A stretch of DNA of 64,000 nucleotides from JACKDW01 sp964621785 (GTDB taxonomy: Bacteria; Myxococcota_A; Polyangia; Nannocystales; Nannocystaceae): NCBI GenBank assembly GCA_964621785.1, contig CAZUPD010000009.1, positions 1-64,000 on the forward strand. Direction: 5' to 3'. The position numbers and the translations under genes are program-made. The notes beneath the pieces were generated by a model. It was given only the letters and a program-made list of their open reading frames with translations, was not told where the DNA came from and did no database searches. Positions 46,484 to 56,906 of the stretch are shown here, one piece after another. Position 1 is the first letter of the stretch. Every line of letters begins with the position of its first letter.

Positions 46484-47680
46484 GTGACCGAGTCGACCAA
46501 CCCCGCGCCCGAGGGCGCTTCCCAATCGTCGGATGCATTTGAGATCCCCAGTGGCCCGCGGCGGCGTTCGCCTCTGATCTCGGCGATTGTTGTGTTGTTA
46601 GGTGGCTACCTCATGGTGACCATGTTCGCCGATGTCCGCTACTACCTCCGCAGCAGCGACCCTGTGGATCTCGGGACGGCCGAGGCCTGGGTCGAAAGCG
46701 GTGGCCTGAACTCCGGGGCGAACGACGAGGCCTATGTCACCCTTCGCGGGACGCCCGACGTCCAGACCGCCGCACGCTACAAACTCGACGATCGCAACAT
46801 CCGCCTGCTCCGCTTGGTCGAGGGTCAGGGGCAACTGTTTGTCGCGGTCGAAGGAGCCGGTCGCACCGATCGCTACGACGAGGTGTTCACCGGGCGCCTG
46901 CGGCGACTTTCCGACACCCGGATCCTGCCGTGGATCGAGAGTTACTACGCCGACCTCAAACTCACCCGCAGCATCGACCTCGAGCCGGCGAGTTTTCTCC
47001 AGGCGATGGCCGGTGCTGCGCCGATCCACGTCAAAACCCAGGACGGTAAAACTGCTGGGGTCCAAGCCGGCGACGAGCTGAGCATCGTCGTCTCGCATCC
47101 GCATGCCCGGGTGCAGATGGGTCGGGCGAGTTTCAAGTCCGAGGCGCGGGCCCGCAAAGCCCTCGAGGAGCTCGGGTACCCCATCTTTGCCCCCGAAGAT
47201 CAGCCGAACACCAAGTTTTATCAGTTTTGGGCCGCGATTCCCGAAGCCGAGCGCAACACAGCGCGCACGCAACTCAACGCCGGGCTCGAAGAGGCGGGAT
47301 CTCCCAAGGCGACCCACGGTGCCGTTATCCTGCCCAGTCGCTCGACCTACGTGCTCCCGCTGTCCGACATCGCTCCTGCTGAGGGGGGATTGTCACTCGC
47401 GTATCAACCGCAAATGCCTCCTCCCGGGTACCGCGTCGAAGGTGGGGAGCTGGTCGAGACGCCGTTGCAAGACGGTCGGTTTTCCCTCGCCGCTGCAGCG
47501 ATCGAAGCTGTGCGCCTGCAGCAACCACTGCGCGTCGACCCCAATGGCTATATCGTCAACGCCGGCGAGGAGCCGTCTGAGCATTTGTTCTCGCTGTTGT
47601 TGTGGCTGGCGGTTTTGGTCGTAGTTGGTCTCAACGTCACCAGCCTCGTTTTGTATTGGCGTTCGCGCAGCTCTTCATGA
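46484..47680 (+). CDS. Two-helix membrane protein with large periplasmic-type domain
   Basis: 398 residues from GTG 46484 (ribosome site agcgaggtgcc). Membrane helices at residues 31-50 (LISAIVVLLGGYLMVTMF) and 368-388 (LFSLLLWLAVLVVVGLNVTSLVLYW) flank 320 soluble residues with mixed alpha/beta pattern. It includes SFKSEARARKALEELGYPIFAPEDQP and a proline-rich PQMPPPGYRVEGGEL stretch. No known family recognised; the two-anchor plan suggests an envelope protein. A GATGCATTTGAG near-match to the dispersed motif is at 46532. Confidence 0.66.
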   Translation: MTESTNPAPEGASQSSDAFEIPSGPRRRSPLISAIVVLLGGYLMVTMFADVRYYLRSSDPVDLGTAEAWVESGGLNSGANDEAYVTLRGTPDVQTAARYKLDDRNIRLLRLVEGQGQLFVAVEGAGRTDRYDEVFTGRLRRLSDTRILPWIESYYADLKLTRSIDLEPASFLQAMAGAAPIHVKTQDGKTAGVQAGDELSIVVSHPHARVQMGRASFKSEARARKALEELGYPIFAPEDQPNTKFYQFWAAIPEAERNTARTQLNAGLEEAGSPKATHGAVILPSRSTYVLPLSDIAPAEGGLSLAYQPQMPPPGYRVEGGELVETPLQDGRFSLAAAAIEAVRLQQPLRVDPNGYIVNAGEEPSEHLFSLLLWLAVLVVVGLNVTSLVLYWRSRSSS

Positions 47681-48081
47681 TCGCGGCCTAGGTTCTCGAA
47701 GGAGTCGCTCGCCGAGTTGCGGCTGCGGATGGACTGCACGTCGCGAGTGCGCTTCGTCGCTCGTCCGTCCGTGCACGAGCGCGAAAGGACGACACACTTC
47801 GGAACGAGGAGAACTCGAGCACCGACAGTCACCGCTCGATTCATTCGCCCTGCGAGGAAACCGGGGCGCGATCATCAACAGCGCAAGTCGCACAACTTCA
47901 ATGTGCGGACGTGCCCAAAGTGGTTGTCGACCACCAGCATGCGCGCTGCGTGGGGCCACAATTGCGCAGGCCGTCAGCAAAATCCCCGGAAAAAAGCCGA
48001 AATCCATTGTGATCGGCTAGGCTCTACGGAGTACGCCTGTGGCGGTGGATTCCCTCGACTCTCTGTAGTGTCCAGCAACTC
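47681..48081. other. Gap with no supported gene
   Basis: 401 bases. A reverse-strand frame from ATG 48007 begins with a signal-peptide-like stretch (GILLTACAIVAPRSAHA) but continues as Arg/Ser-rich sequence with no folded character and ends in the preceding gene, so I did not call it. No terminator or motif copy seen. Confidence 0.4.
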
Positions 48082-48960
48082 GTGTCTACGGCCCATTCAC
48101 AGATGACCCTTCGCCTGTTCGGGGCAGGGGGAGCTTTTTCTCGCAACCTTGGGACGACCTGTTCCATGATCACGTTGCGTTCGGGCAAGCGGTGGTTGAT
48201 CGACTGTGGACGTCAGGCACCCGACCAACTTCACGACGCAGGTTTTACCTGGCACGACATCGAAGGTCAGCTGATCACACACGTACACGGCGACCATGTT
48301 TTCGGCTTGGAAGACTTTGCCTTTATCCGCTTTTTCGAATCCCACAACGGCATCACCTCGACTCGAGAGGGTGGCCCCCTCCCGAAGCTTGTTGCCCACA
48401 GCGCCGTGATCGACGAGTTGTGGGAGACGATGGCGCCGTCGTTGCGCTACCTCCGGGACGACGCGGGTAACCAGCTTACGGGCACGTTGTCGACCTACTT
48501 CGAGGTCATGCAGGCCAAGAGTTTTGAACCCCCGCGCAAGAACTGGTGGCGCCATGCCGAGCGGTTCGCCTGCGAGGGCATCGATGTGGTTGCCCGGGAG
48601 AGTGAGCATGTTCCTGGCAAGCCCTCGTGTTCACTCGAGATTCGCCTCTACGACGATCCGGCCGACGAGCGCATCGCCTGGTGGAGCGGGGACTGTACGG
48701 TCGATCGCGACTTTTTGATGAACATTGAGCCGCGGACGTCGGTGTTTTTCCACGATTGTACGTTTGTCGATTACCCCGGCCAGGTCCACGGGTTTTTTGA
48801 TCTGCTGTCGGCATTGCCCGAACGTGTGCGGCGAAAAGTCGTCTTGATGCACCACGAAGACGACATCGAGAAAAACCGTGCCCGGGTCGAGGCCGCCGGC
48901 TTCCGCGTCGCCATGCCGGGGCACATCTACAATCTCGAGACAGGCCAACGCGAAGCCTAA
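48082..48960 (+). CDS. Metallo-beta-lactamase-fold hydrolase, RNase Z-like
   Basis: 292 residues. The metal-binding signature LITHVHGDHVFGLEDFAF begins near residue 62, and FHDCTF (Asp ligand) and LMHHEDD (His ligand) follow in family order. The N-terminal LRLFGAGGAFSRNLGTTCSMI resembles RNase Z/ElaC and related one-domain MBL hydrolases. Whether it cuts tRNA precursors, RNA or a small molecule is not set by sequence; the RNase Z exosite arm is not obvious. Codon start uncertain: the first Met (GTG or ATG at 48082 area) precedes MTLRLFGAGG by 7 residues. It converges on 49027. Confidence 0.82.
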   Translation: MSTAHSQMTLRLFGAGGAFSRNLGTTCSMITLRSGKRWLIDCGRQAPDQLHDAGFTWHDIEGQLITHVHGDHVFGLEDFAFIRFFESHNGITSTREGGPLPKLVAHSAVIDELWETMAPSLRYLRDDAGNQLTGTLSTYFEVMQAKSFEPPRKNWWRHAERFACEGIDVVARESEHVPGKPSCSLEIRLYDDPADERIAWWSGDCTVDRDFLMNIEPRTSVFFHDCTFVDYPGQVHGFFDLLSALPERVRRKVVLMHHEDDIEKNRARVEAAGFRVAMPGHIYNLETGQREA

Positions 48961-49026
48961 AATCATTTTGATTGTACATCGAGTTAGGGGGGCCGGTTCT
49001 TCCTCGGCGTTGGCGAATCAACGCTC

Positions 49027-50520
49027 TTAGGACTGCCCGCGGGTTATTCCCAGGACCTTCATTTTTTTGTGCAGGTGCGTGCGTTCGACGCCGAGGGCTT
49101 CGGCTGTGCGCGACACATTCCAGCTGTGGTCGCCGAGGCGTTGGCGGATGAACGCCCGCTCGACCGCTTCGCGAAACGACTTGAGGGACATGCCTTCGGG
49201 GATTCCGTCCTCGGCCAGTGGCCCCAACAGATTGACGAGCTCTGTCGTCGATGCATGTACATTTGTTTCGGGACTCGCCTCGACCTCGGGCGTCGCTGTC
49301 AAAATGTCTTCTGGGACATCCTCCACGTCGATCTCGCTGTCCGACAAGATCGCCATTCGCTCCATCACATTACGCAGTTCGCGGACATTTCCTGGCCACG
49401 CGTAGCCCGTCAACATCGCCATCGCTTCGGGTGACACCGACTTGGTCGACATCCCATTTTCTCGGCAGGCGACATCGACGTAGTGGCGGCACAGCAACGC
49501 GATATCCCCTTCGCGTGCCCGCAGCGGGGGGACTGTGATCGGCACGACATTGAGACGGAAGTACAGATCCTCGCGAAACTCGCCGTCTGCCACCAACTCT
49601 TTGAGATTGCGGTGGGTCGCCGCCAACACCCGGACATCGACCTTGATCGGTCGCTCGCCACCCACCCGCATCAACTCTCCACTTTGCAACACCCGCAGGA
49701 CCTTGGCTTGGGCGTTGAGATCCATGTCGCCGATTTCGTCGAGGAAAATTGTACCTGCATTGGCCACCTCGAACAGGCCGCGTTTGAGCCCAGTCGCCCC
49801 GGTAAATGCCCCGCGCTCATGGCCGAATAATTCACTTTCGATCAGCTCGCTGGGAATGGCCGCGCAGTTGACCTTGACAAACGCCTTGCCCGCGCGCTCG
49901 CTGGCTTCGTGGATCGCCCGGGCGACGAGTTCTTTCCCGGTCCCACTCTCGCCGTGGATCAGCACCCGCGCCCGGGTTTTGCCGACCTTGGTGACCTTTT
50001 TGAGCAACGCCTTCATCGGCTTGCTCTCGCCGATGATTTCGCCACGGATCCGGGCCCTCAGACTGCGCAACTCGGCATCGGCCTCGTATTGGCGCAGGGC
50101 GTTGCGGACCCCGATCACCACGCGGTCGCGCTCGAGTGGTTTTTCAAAAAAATCAAATGCGCCTAACCGTGTGGCCTTGACTGCCTCGGAAACCGTTGCA
50201 TGTCCACTGATCAGGATCACCGGCAACGGCGGGCGGCCGGCCCCGAGGTCGCGCAGTTGCTCGAGCAGCTGCAGGCCCGACATACCCGGGAGTTTGACGT
50301 CCGCGACCAGCACCTCGAACGGCTCGCCACAGGCATGGTGCTCGCGCAACATGTCGAGCGCAGCCTCGGCCGTCTCGGCATCGACAACCGTCGCACCTTC
50401 CCCCTCGAGCACCATCCGCAGGGTGCGACGGATATTGCGTTCGTCGTCGAGGACGAGGATCTTACCGGCGAGGGAGTTGCTATCACCTGAGCTCACGAGT
50501 CGCTCCGCGTTCGCCGGCAT
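49027..50520 (-). CDS. NtrC-family response regulator, intact sigma-54 motifs
   Basis: 497 residues from ATG 50520. Receiver domain with LDDERNIRRTLRMVL, Asp in VLVADVKLPG, Thr-equivalent Ser in VILISGHA, Lys in FEKPLERD. AAA+ domain: HGESGTGKELVARAIH, canonical loop ELFGHERGAFTGA, GTIFLDEIGD, REDLYFRLNV. C-terminal Fis-type helix-turn-helix NVSRTAEALGVERTHLHKKMKVLG. No histidine kinase adjoins. Its closeness to NtrX-type proteins is possible but ntrY is absent here. TGTACCTGCA motif at 49750. Confidence 0.92.
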   Translation of the reverse strand: MPANAERLVSSGDSNSLAGKILVLDDERNIRRTLRMVLEGEGATVVDAETAEAALDMLREHHACGEPFEVLVADVKLPGMSGLQLLEQLRDLGAGRPPLPVILISGHATVSEAVKATRLGAFDFFEKPLERDRVVIGVRNALRQYEADAELRSLRARIRGEIIGESKPMKALLKKVTKVGKTRARVLIHGESGTGKELVARAIHEASERAGKAFVKVNCAAIPSELIESELFGHERGAFTGATGLKRGLFEVANAGTIFLDEIGDMDLNAQAKVLRVLQSGELMRVGGERPIKVDVRVLAATHRNLKELVADGEFREDLYFRLNVVPITVPPLRAREGDIALLCRHYVDVACRENGMSTKSVSPEAMAMLTGYAWPGNVRELRNVMERMAILSDSEIDVEDVPEDILTATPEVEASPETNVHASTTELVNLLGPLAEDGIPEGMSLKSFREAVERAFIRQRLGDHSWNVSRTAEALGVERTHLHKKMKVLGITRGQS

Positions 50521-50928
50521 GCTACCGCGAATCGCAAATCGCGATGCGCGCGAGGGAATTTGGGTTTCTCACCCGCGAGTGGCATTTGAACCTGAATAGC
50601 GATGAAGGCGCAGTCTCGCTATGTACACCTCGTGGTCCGGACCCGGAGTCGAACGCAAGCGCACTGTCCGATACGCCAGACCGAAGCCCGCTCGGAGCCG
50701 ACCCGTACCGCAACATCTCGAAAACCACCCTCGAACGTCGACGGCATCAGCGATCGCGGGGTTTCTGATTCGCTCGTCCGCACTTTTCCCCGCGCTTTCG
50801 GTCGGTCGTGCAAATACATACAACCGTCGTCAACGGTAACGGCGCGTCGGCGATGTTCCAGAGCCCGTGTCACCGACAAGCGGGCCCGAACAGTCGTCGA
50901 CAGCGGCGTTCGTTGGCGAAGCGTGAAC
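50521..50928. other. Gap between pyrF and the NtrC gene
   Basis: 408 bases. Contains TGCAAATACA at 50809-50818 followed by another TACA. A segment at 50632-50660 (ggacccggagtcgaacg) superficially recalls a tRNA T-arm, but the stem does not pair and no acceptor arm exists. The NtrC gene promoter must be near 50521-50620. Confidence 0.4.
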
Positions 50929-51642
50929 CTACAGTCCGGCCATCTCGCGGACGATCGCATCGGCGGCCGCAGCCGGGTTGGACGCCCGCATGATCGGCCG
51001 TCCGACCACCAGGTGTGTCGCATGGGCAGCCATCGCTGAAGCGGGTGTCATCACCCGGCGTTGGTCGTCCGCCGCCGAACCGGCTGGGCGAATGCCGGGC
51101 ACCACATGCAACAGCGAGGGGGCAATTTTATGTACATGCACAAGTTCTGCGCCGCTACACACCACCCCCGCACACCCGGCATCGCGGGCACAGGCCGTGC
51201 GCATCGTCACCAGTTCGGCTGGCTCGCGGGTGTGTCCGGCCTCGCGACAGGCGGCGACATCCTGGCTGGTCAGCACGGTGACCGCCAAAATACCCAGTCG
51301 ATCCCCCGCCTCGTCGACACAGGCCCGCAGGTGTGCCGTCCCGGAGCCTGCATGTACAGTCAACAATCGCACATCGAGGTCGCGGGCACTGGCGATCGCC
51401 CCGCGCATCGTATTGGGAATATCGTGGAGTTTGAGGTCCAAAAAGATCTGCAGGCCTGGAAACGCCTGACGCAGCGAACGCACCACCGCCGGCCCTTCGG
51501 CGACAAACAGTTGCAATCCGATCTTGAGCATTCCGACATGTCCGTCGAGCAGGGCAGCCGCGCGGTGGGCAGCGGTGGCATCGGGGACATCAAGGGCGAC
51601 GATCAAGCGGGCACGGGCGGCGGCGAGGAGAGCATCGGTCAT
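50929..51642 (-). CDS. pyrF: Orotidine-5-phosphate decarboxylase
   Basis: 237 residues from ATG 51642 (MTDALLAAARARLIVALDVP). Active-site motif FLDLKLHDIPNTM, with its catalytic Asp-Lys-Asp network, is near residue 60. Phosphate-binding region VVPGIRPAGSA and AHATHLVVGRPIMRASNP complete the fold. It makes UMP, the last step of pyrimidine synthesis. A longer reading from 51756 is not supported. It is divergent from the Dabb-domain gene. TGTACATGCA at 51131 encodes V-H-V-H. Confidence 0.94.
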   Translation of the reverse strand: MTDALLAAARARLIVALDVPDATAAHRAAALLDGHVGMLKIGLQLFVAEGPAVVRSLRQAFPGLQIFLDLKLHDIPNTMRGAIASARDLDVRLLTVHAGSGTAHLRACVDEAGDRLGILAVTVLTSQDVAACREAGHTREPAELVTMRTACARDAGCAGVVCSGAELVHVHKIAPSLLHVVPGIRPAGSAADDQRRVMTPASAMAAHATHLVVGRPIMRASNPAAAADAIVREMAGL

Positions 51643-51827
51643 GGTCGGGCCGGTGTAACGCAAGCGCAGCACTCGCGGCAACGCGGTCGGAACCACATAG
51701 GAAGTATGGAGGCGCTGGGAGAGTGGCAATCTCGCGGACGAAGCGGCGATTCCCATGGTTGATTTCCGTGACGACGCGGAAACCAGTCGGCTTGTGTTTC
51801 TGGGCGCAGCAGTTGATGATCGCAGCC

Positions 51828-52124
51828 ATGCTCACACACGTGGTGTTGATCAAGTTCCACGACCGCGACCACGCTGCCCACGCGCGTGACCTCCTGCTCG
51901 GGATGCGCGGCCGCGTCGAAACACTCAAAGAAATCGAAGCTGGCCTCGACATTACCCACAGCCCGCGCTCGTACGACCTCGCGCTGATCACCCGGTTTGA
52001 CGACCGAGATGGCCTCGAGGCGTACCGCGTCCACCCGGTGCACCAAGAGGTTCTCGAATTCATTTCCCGCCACGCCGAAACGGCCTGCGCCGTCGACTTT
52101 GTTGAGTCGGTTGCCGCGAGCTAG
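51828..52124 (+). CDS. Dabb (stress-responsive A/B barrel) domain protein
   Basis: 98 residues from ATG 51828 (or 102 from ATG 51816). Sequence MLTHVVLIKFHDRDHAAHARDLLLGMRGRV, ITHSPRSYDLALITRFDDRDGLEAYRVHPVHQEVLEFI is a complete Dabb ferredoxin-like monomer with the H-P-x-H near its end. Dabb proteins dimerise; some cyclise or bind small ligands. 12 bases before the next gene's likely coding region, so probably co-transcribed with the hydrolase at 52154. Confidence 0.85.
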   Translation: MLTHVVLIKFHDRDHAAHARDLLLGMRGRVETLKEIEAGLDITHSPRSYDLALITRFDDRDGLEAYRVHPVHQEVLEFISRHAETACAVDFVESVAAS

Positions 52125-52153
52125 CTGTGCGAGGCCTGCTAAGCTCAGCGCCC

Positions 52154-53350
52154 GTGCACACGCGAGACAATCCGTTTGATGCCCTGTTTACCAGCCTCGA
52201 GCGGGCGGTTGCCGACGGTGTCTTTCCCGGGTGTGTCGCCCTCGTCTGGTGTGATGGTGCAACCATTTACCACGAGGCCCACGGGATGTTGGCCAGTGAT
52301 CCCGAGGTTCCCGAACACGCCCGCGCGGTCGATCGCCGGACCGTCTACGACCTCGCCTCGCTGACCAAGGTGTTGGCTACCACCGGTTTGGCAGCACTCG
52401 CGGTTGCTGAAAATAAAATGTCTCTTGAGACACCTGTGCCGGAGCCGTGGTGTGCCGCGTGCCCGGGGGCAACGCTCGAACATCTTCTCGACCACAGCGC
52501 CGGACTGCTCGCCCACCGCGAGTACTTTGCCGAACTCGCCGACGCCGGGCGTCCATGGCCCGGACAACAGGACGCGGTGATGCGCTTGGTGTGCAAGACA
52601 CCGCCTGCATACCCGCTGGGGACCCAGGCGGTTTACAGCGACCTCGGCATGATGATCCTCGGAACCTGGCTCGAGCGGGTCTACGATGCACCGCTCGACA
52701 CGCTATTTGAAAATCGCATTGCCTGGCCCTTGGGACTGCACACAGGCGTCGTCCCGCGGTTGGGCTACAACCGCGTGCGCCGCGACGGCGGGCGAGGGCC
52801 GACCGATGCCCAACGCGGATGGGTGGCGCCGACCGAGGTCTACGACCATGCAGCCGCAGCCCGTGGCGAAGAGGTCCCGACGTGGTACGCGGTCCGAAAA
52901 CCCGTTGACTATGCACATTATGAAGTACACGACGACAAGGCCCTCATCATGGGGGGCGTCGCCGGTCATGCGGGATTGTTTGGCGATGCCGAGGCCGTCC
53001 TCGAAGTCGCGATCGCCTGGCTGCGGTGCACGTTGCCAGGGCTCGACCAAGCCACCCGCGATCGTTTCTGGCGAGCCTCAAAGGTACCGGGGTCAACGCG
53101 AAGGTTAGGTTGGGACGGCAGCGCGAGGGACGGCAGCGGAAGCACCGGGAAGGCCCTCTCGGAACGAGCGATCGGCCATTTAGGGTACACCGGCACGAGT
53201 TTGTGGATCGACCCCGGCCCCGCGCCGCACAGCCGCCCACGGGTGTTTGTTTTGTTGAGCAACCGCGTACATCCGGGTCGGGACAATACACTGATCACCC
53301 GCTACCGTCCGGTGTTTCACCAGCTGGCAGCGAGGTTGGCCGAGCAGTGA
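52154..53350 (+). CDS. Beta-lactamase-fold serine hydrolase
   Basis: 398 residues from GTG 52154. Class C/esterase motifs are present: S-x-x-K in DLASLTKVLATTG near residue 78, Y-S-D replacing Y-x-N near residue 163 (AVYSDLGMMILG), and GYTGTSLWIDP near residue 350, the G-x-(S/T)-G region. The family includes penicillin-recognising hydrolases and esterases; EstB-type proteins have YSN. No signal peptide, so it is probably cytoplasmic. Its stop is 34 bases before the EAD-like gene. Confidence 0.86.
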   Translation: MHTRDNPFDALFTSLERAVADGVFPGCVALVWCDGATIYHEAHGMLASDPEVPEHARAVDRRTVYDLASLTKVLATTGLAALAVAENKMSLETPVPEPWCAACPGATLEHLLDHSAGLLAHREYFAELADAGRPWPGQQDAVMRLVCKTPPAYPLGTQAVYSDLGMMILGTWLERVYDAPLDTLFENRIAWPLGLHTGVVPRLGYNRVRRDGGRGPTDAQRGWVAPTEVYDHAAAARGEEVPTWYAVRKPVDYAHYEVHDDKALIMGGVAGHAGLFGDAEAVLEVAIAWLRCTLPGLDQATRDRFWRASKVPGSTRRLGWDGSARDGSGSTGKALSERAIGHLGYTGTSLWIDPGPAPHSRPRVFVLLSNRVHPGRDNTLITRYRPVFHQLAARLAEQ

Positions 53351-53384
53351 GTCGATCGTTTCAGAATCTGTATACTCCCTGAGA

Positions 53385-54317
53385 ATGAGGGATCCCGAGT
53401 GTACTGCCCACCACCTTTTGGCCAGTCGATTGAGCCGTGTCGAACTGCGATCTTTTGCACGTGAATTGGGATTCGAACTCCACCTTCCCGGGTCCGATGC
53501 ACCTCGCGTTTCGATTGCGCTGGCCTTTGTCGAGGAAATTACAAAGCGCAGACAATCTCGCCAGTTCGTTGAGCTGTTGCGAAGCGAACGCTCGGATCTT
53601 GACGAACACAACTTGCTTGCAGTCCTCCGGGCTTTTGAGGACTCGAGTCATTCGTCGCAAAGATCTATCCCGGGGAGGTTTCGCGATCCAGTCGAGGAAA
53701 TGAGTATCCTCCATTTGGGTCAGCGGATCGGATCGGTCATTGCATTAATGATCTGGCTGGCCCTCACGGTCTTGTCCTTGCTCGCTCACTCCGTCTCGCA
53801 TCCTGCGACACTCCTTGTGATCATTGTTGGAAGTTGGAACTTTCTACTCGCCCTATTCGGCAGCATGGATGGGATCAGACTCCACAGTGTTTCGACGAAC
53901 AGTACGCAGCTGGAGTCAGGTTGGGCAACGTTTGTCCAGTTAGCTGTGATCGTCTTGCGATGCGCAGCCCTCATGCCAATTATTTTCGAGTACTCGGCTG
54001 ACAGATTTGTGATCACAGCCTGGACGTTGACGATCGGTGAGCTGATAGGCTCCGTGCCCTGGTTTTTCTTTTGTCGTAGTATGCGAAGCCCCGCGACCTA
54101 TACGGACCCCAATTCTCCAGGCGCCAGGGCAATTCGAGAGTTCTTTTGTCAGCCCCACTCTCAACGTATACTGGTCTCGGTGGTGTTGTTGGTGGGCGCG
54201 GCGGTGTTGGTGACGGTGACACGTGCAGAATACTTGTATGTCGGAATGGTTTTCATCGCATCGATCGTGAATGAAGGACTCCTGGCGAAGTGGCGGATCA
54301 TACGCGATCGAGAATAG
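53385..54317 (+). CDS. EAD/death-like domain fused to a multi-helix membrane domain
   Basis: 310 residues. Residues 8-85 match the effector-associated adaptor pattern of bacterial conflict systems: LSRVELRSFARELGFE, a LPG turn, then FVEEITKRRQSRQFVELL and ERSDLD (cf. F-x-x-x-E-L...L-G...L-P-G...L-V...R-R-G...L...R-P). After a Ser-rich hinge come about six hydrophobic helices from residue 112 to 300 (IGSVIALMIWLALTVLSLLA, ATLLVIIVGSWNFLLALFG, FVQLAVIVLRCAALMPIIF, FVITAWTLTIGELIG and two more). In counter-phage systems such fusions are membrane-permeabilising effectors recruited by a partner with the same adaptor. Codons are less GC-biased than in aroE or ftsZ next to it. I infer function; no partner is in view. 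Confidence 0.6.
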   Translation: MRDPECTAHHLLASRLSRVELRSFARELGFELHLPGSDAPRVSIALAFVEEITKRRQSRQFVELLRSERSDLDEHNLLAVLRAFEDSSHSSQRSIPGRFRDPVEEMSILHLGQRIGSVIALMIWLALTVLSLLAHSVSHPATLLVIIVGSWNFLLALFGSMDGIRLHSVSTNSTQLESGWATFVQLAVIVLRCAALMPIIFEYSADRFVITAWTLTIGELIGSVPWFFFCRSMRSPATYTDPNSPGARAIREFFCQPHSQRILVSVVLLVGAAVLVTVTRAEYLYVGMVFIASIVNEGLLAKWRIIRDRE

Positions 54318-54357
54318 AAGGCGCATCGCTGCGATCGTCCTGTTACACTTGACTCGA

Positions 54358-55203
54358 ATGGAATCTCGGCCCACGGTCCAAAAGTACGCCGTCCTCGGCG
54401 ACCCGATCGCTCATTCGCGTTCGCCGGCCATGCACAACGCCGCCTTTACCGAACTCGGATTGCCTCACCGCTACGTCGCGCGACGCGTTCCTGCTCATCA
54501 ACTTGCAGATACATTAAAACAACTCGGTGCCCTCGGTTACGGCGGCGTCAATCTCACCGTCCCGCTCAAACAGCATGCCCTTCCCCTCGTCGACCAACTC
54601 GGTCCATCGGCTGTGCGTATCGGGGCTGTCAACACTGTGATTGTGCAACAAACTCCCACCGGTCCGCGACTTGTTGGCGACAACACCGACAGCCCGGGAT
54701 TTGCCGCCGCCGTCCGCGAGCTCGACCCCTCACCTGTCCGTCGGGCTGTCGTGCTCGGCAGTGGGGGGGCCTCGCGTGCAATTGTAGATGCATTGACCCA
54801 CGAACTTCACTGCCAGCACCTCACCTGGGTCACCCGGCGGCCCGAACGTCTCACCGAGCGACCGGCGGGCGACACTGTGATCCGCGTTGTCGACTACGCC
54901 TCACTCGCCGGCACCTTTGACCTGCTTGTCAACACCACCACCGTCGGCATGCACGGTGGCCCCTCGCAGTTTCCCATCGCCATCGACCCCGGCAAACTTT
55001 GCCCGGGGGGCCGTATCGTCGACATCGTCTACCCCCGCCCTCCCGGTGGGTTGCTCGACCGGGCCGAGGCTGTCGGGTGTCGCGTCCAGGACGGATTGCC
55101 GATGTTGTTGTGGCAGGGTGTCCTCGCCCTCGAGCGCTGGCTCGAGATTCCGATCCCCTTTCGGGTTGTCGAAGCCATGCGTCGGGCGATCGAAAATGCA
55201 TGA
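54358..55203 (+). CDS. aroE: Shikimate dehydrogenase
   Basis: 281 residues. ATG 54358 (MESRPTVQKYAVLGDPIAHS). Substrate motifs HSRSPAMHNAAF and NLTVPLKQ (catalytic Lys), NADP loop LGSGGASRAI and NTTTVGM are in order. It reduces dehydroshikimate in the aromatic amino-acid pathway. Frames upstream of 54358 overlap the end of the EAD-like gene and are rejected. Two chained motif copies sit at 54777-54792 and one at 54504. Confidence 0.94.
   Translation: MESRPTVQKYAVLGDPIAHSRSPAMHNAAFTELGLPHRYVARRVPAHQLADTLKQLGALGYGGVNLTVPLKQHALPLVDQLGPSAVRIGAVNTVIVQQTPTGPRLVGDNTDSPGFAAAVRELDPSPVRRAVVLGSGGASRAIVDALTHELHCQHLTWVTRRPERLTERPAGDTVIRVVDYASLAGTFDLLVNTTTVGMHGGPSQFPIAIDPGKLCPGGRIVDIVYPRPPGGLLDRAEAVGCRVQDGLPMLLWQGVLALERWLEIPIPFRVVEAMRRAIENA
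54777..54792 (+). repeat. Chain of the dispersed TGYANNTGYA motif
   Basis: TGCA-at-TGTA-ga-TGCA: three half-units at a fixed six-base spacing, giving two overlapping copies of TGYANNTGYA inside aroE. It is the clearest example of the spacing rule. It falls over the codons gca att gta gat gca, so every codon here ends in A or T in a gene that otherwise prefers G/C. Confidence 0.7.
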
Positions 55204-55214
55204 GTATGCATTAG

Positions 55215-55234
55215 AATGATCGACATCGATCATT
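55215..55234. promoter_or_regulatory. Inverted repeat between aroE and ftsZ
   Basis: Perfect 8-base arms AATGATCG and CGATCATT around acat, 12 bases after the aroE stop and 147 before the ftsZ start. It lacks a T-run, so an operator or attenuator for ftsZ is as likely as an aroE terminator. A second small repeat AATGCA-tgagta-TGCATT overlaps the aroE stop at 55195-55212. Confidence 0.45.
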
Positions 55235-55380
55235 GAGGTGGTTGTTTGTCCTACATGTGATTGCATGTCCCCACATATAAATTATTTAAAAAAACATCTT
55301 TCTTGCGTCGCAGATCTGGAGCGGATAAGGGTGGCCAGTACTCGATCGCTGTGCAGTACGGCGGCCGCGGGGATCAACAC

Positions 55381-56718
<1,338 letters not shown>

Positions 56719-56738
56719 CAGTTGTTGATACAAAGATT

Positions 56739-56770
56739 CGGGCACATCGGAAGGCCGGTGTGCCCGTTTT
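56739..56770 (+). terminator. Terminator of ftsZ
   Basis: Arms CGGGCACATCGG and CCGGTGTGCCCG with loop aagg (one G-T pair) followed by TTTT. It lies 20 bases after the ftsZ stop. Confidence 0.88.
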
Positions 56771-56906
56771 GCGTACGTCCGCGGAGCTTTGATCCTGGCC
56801 CTCTCGACCAGATCTTGCCCCCGAGCTGTTCGAGAGCGTGAATCCAAGCCCTTGCGTTCCGTTTCGCGACCTCCTCCCACGCGCTTGCCTGCTACCCTCG
56901 TGGGCC

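Noticed and set aside
47675..48007. A reverse-strand frame with a signal-peptide-like beginning.
   Set aside because: After the first 25 residues it becomes Arg/Ser/Pro-rich, lacks Cys pairs or strands, and runs into the neighbouring gene's stop.
50632..50665. Possible tRNA T-arm (ggagtcgaac).
   Set aside because: The stem does not pair, and no anticodon or acceptor stem is present within 90 bases on either strand.
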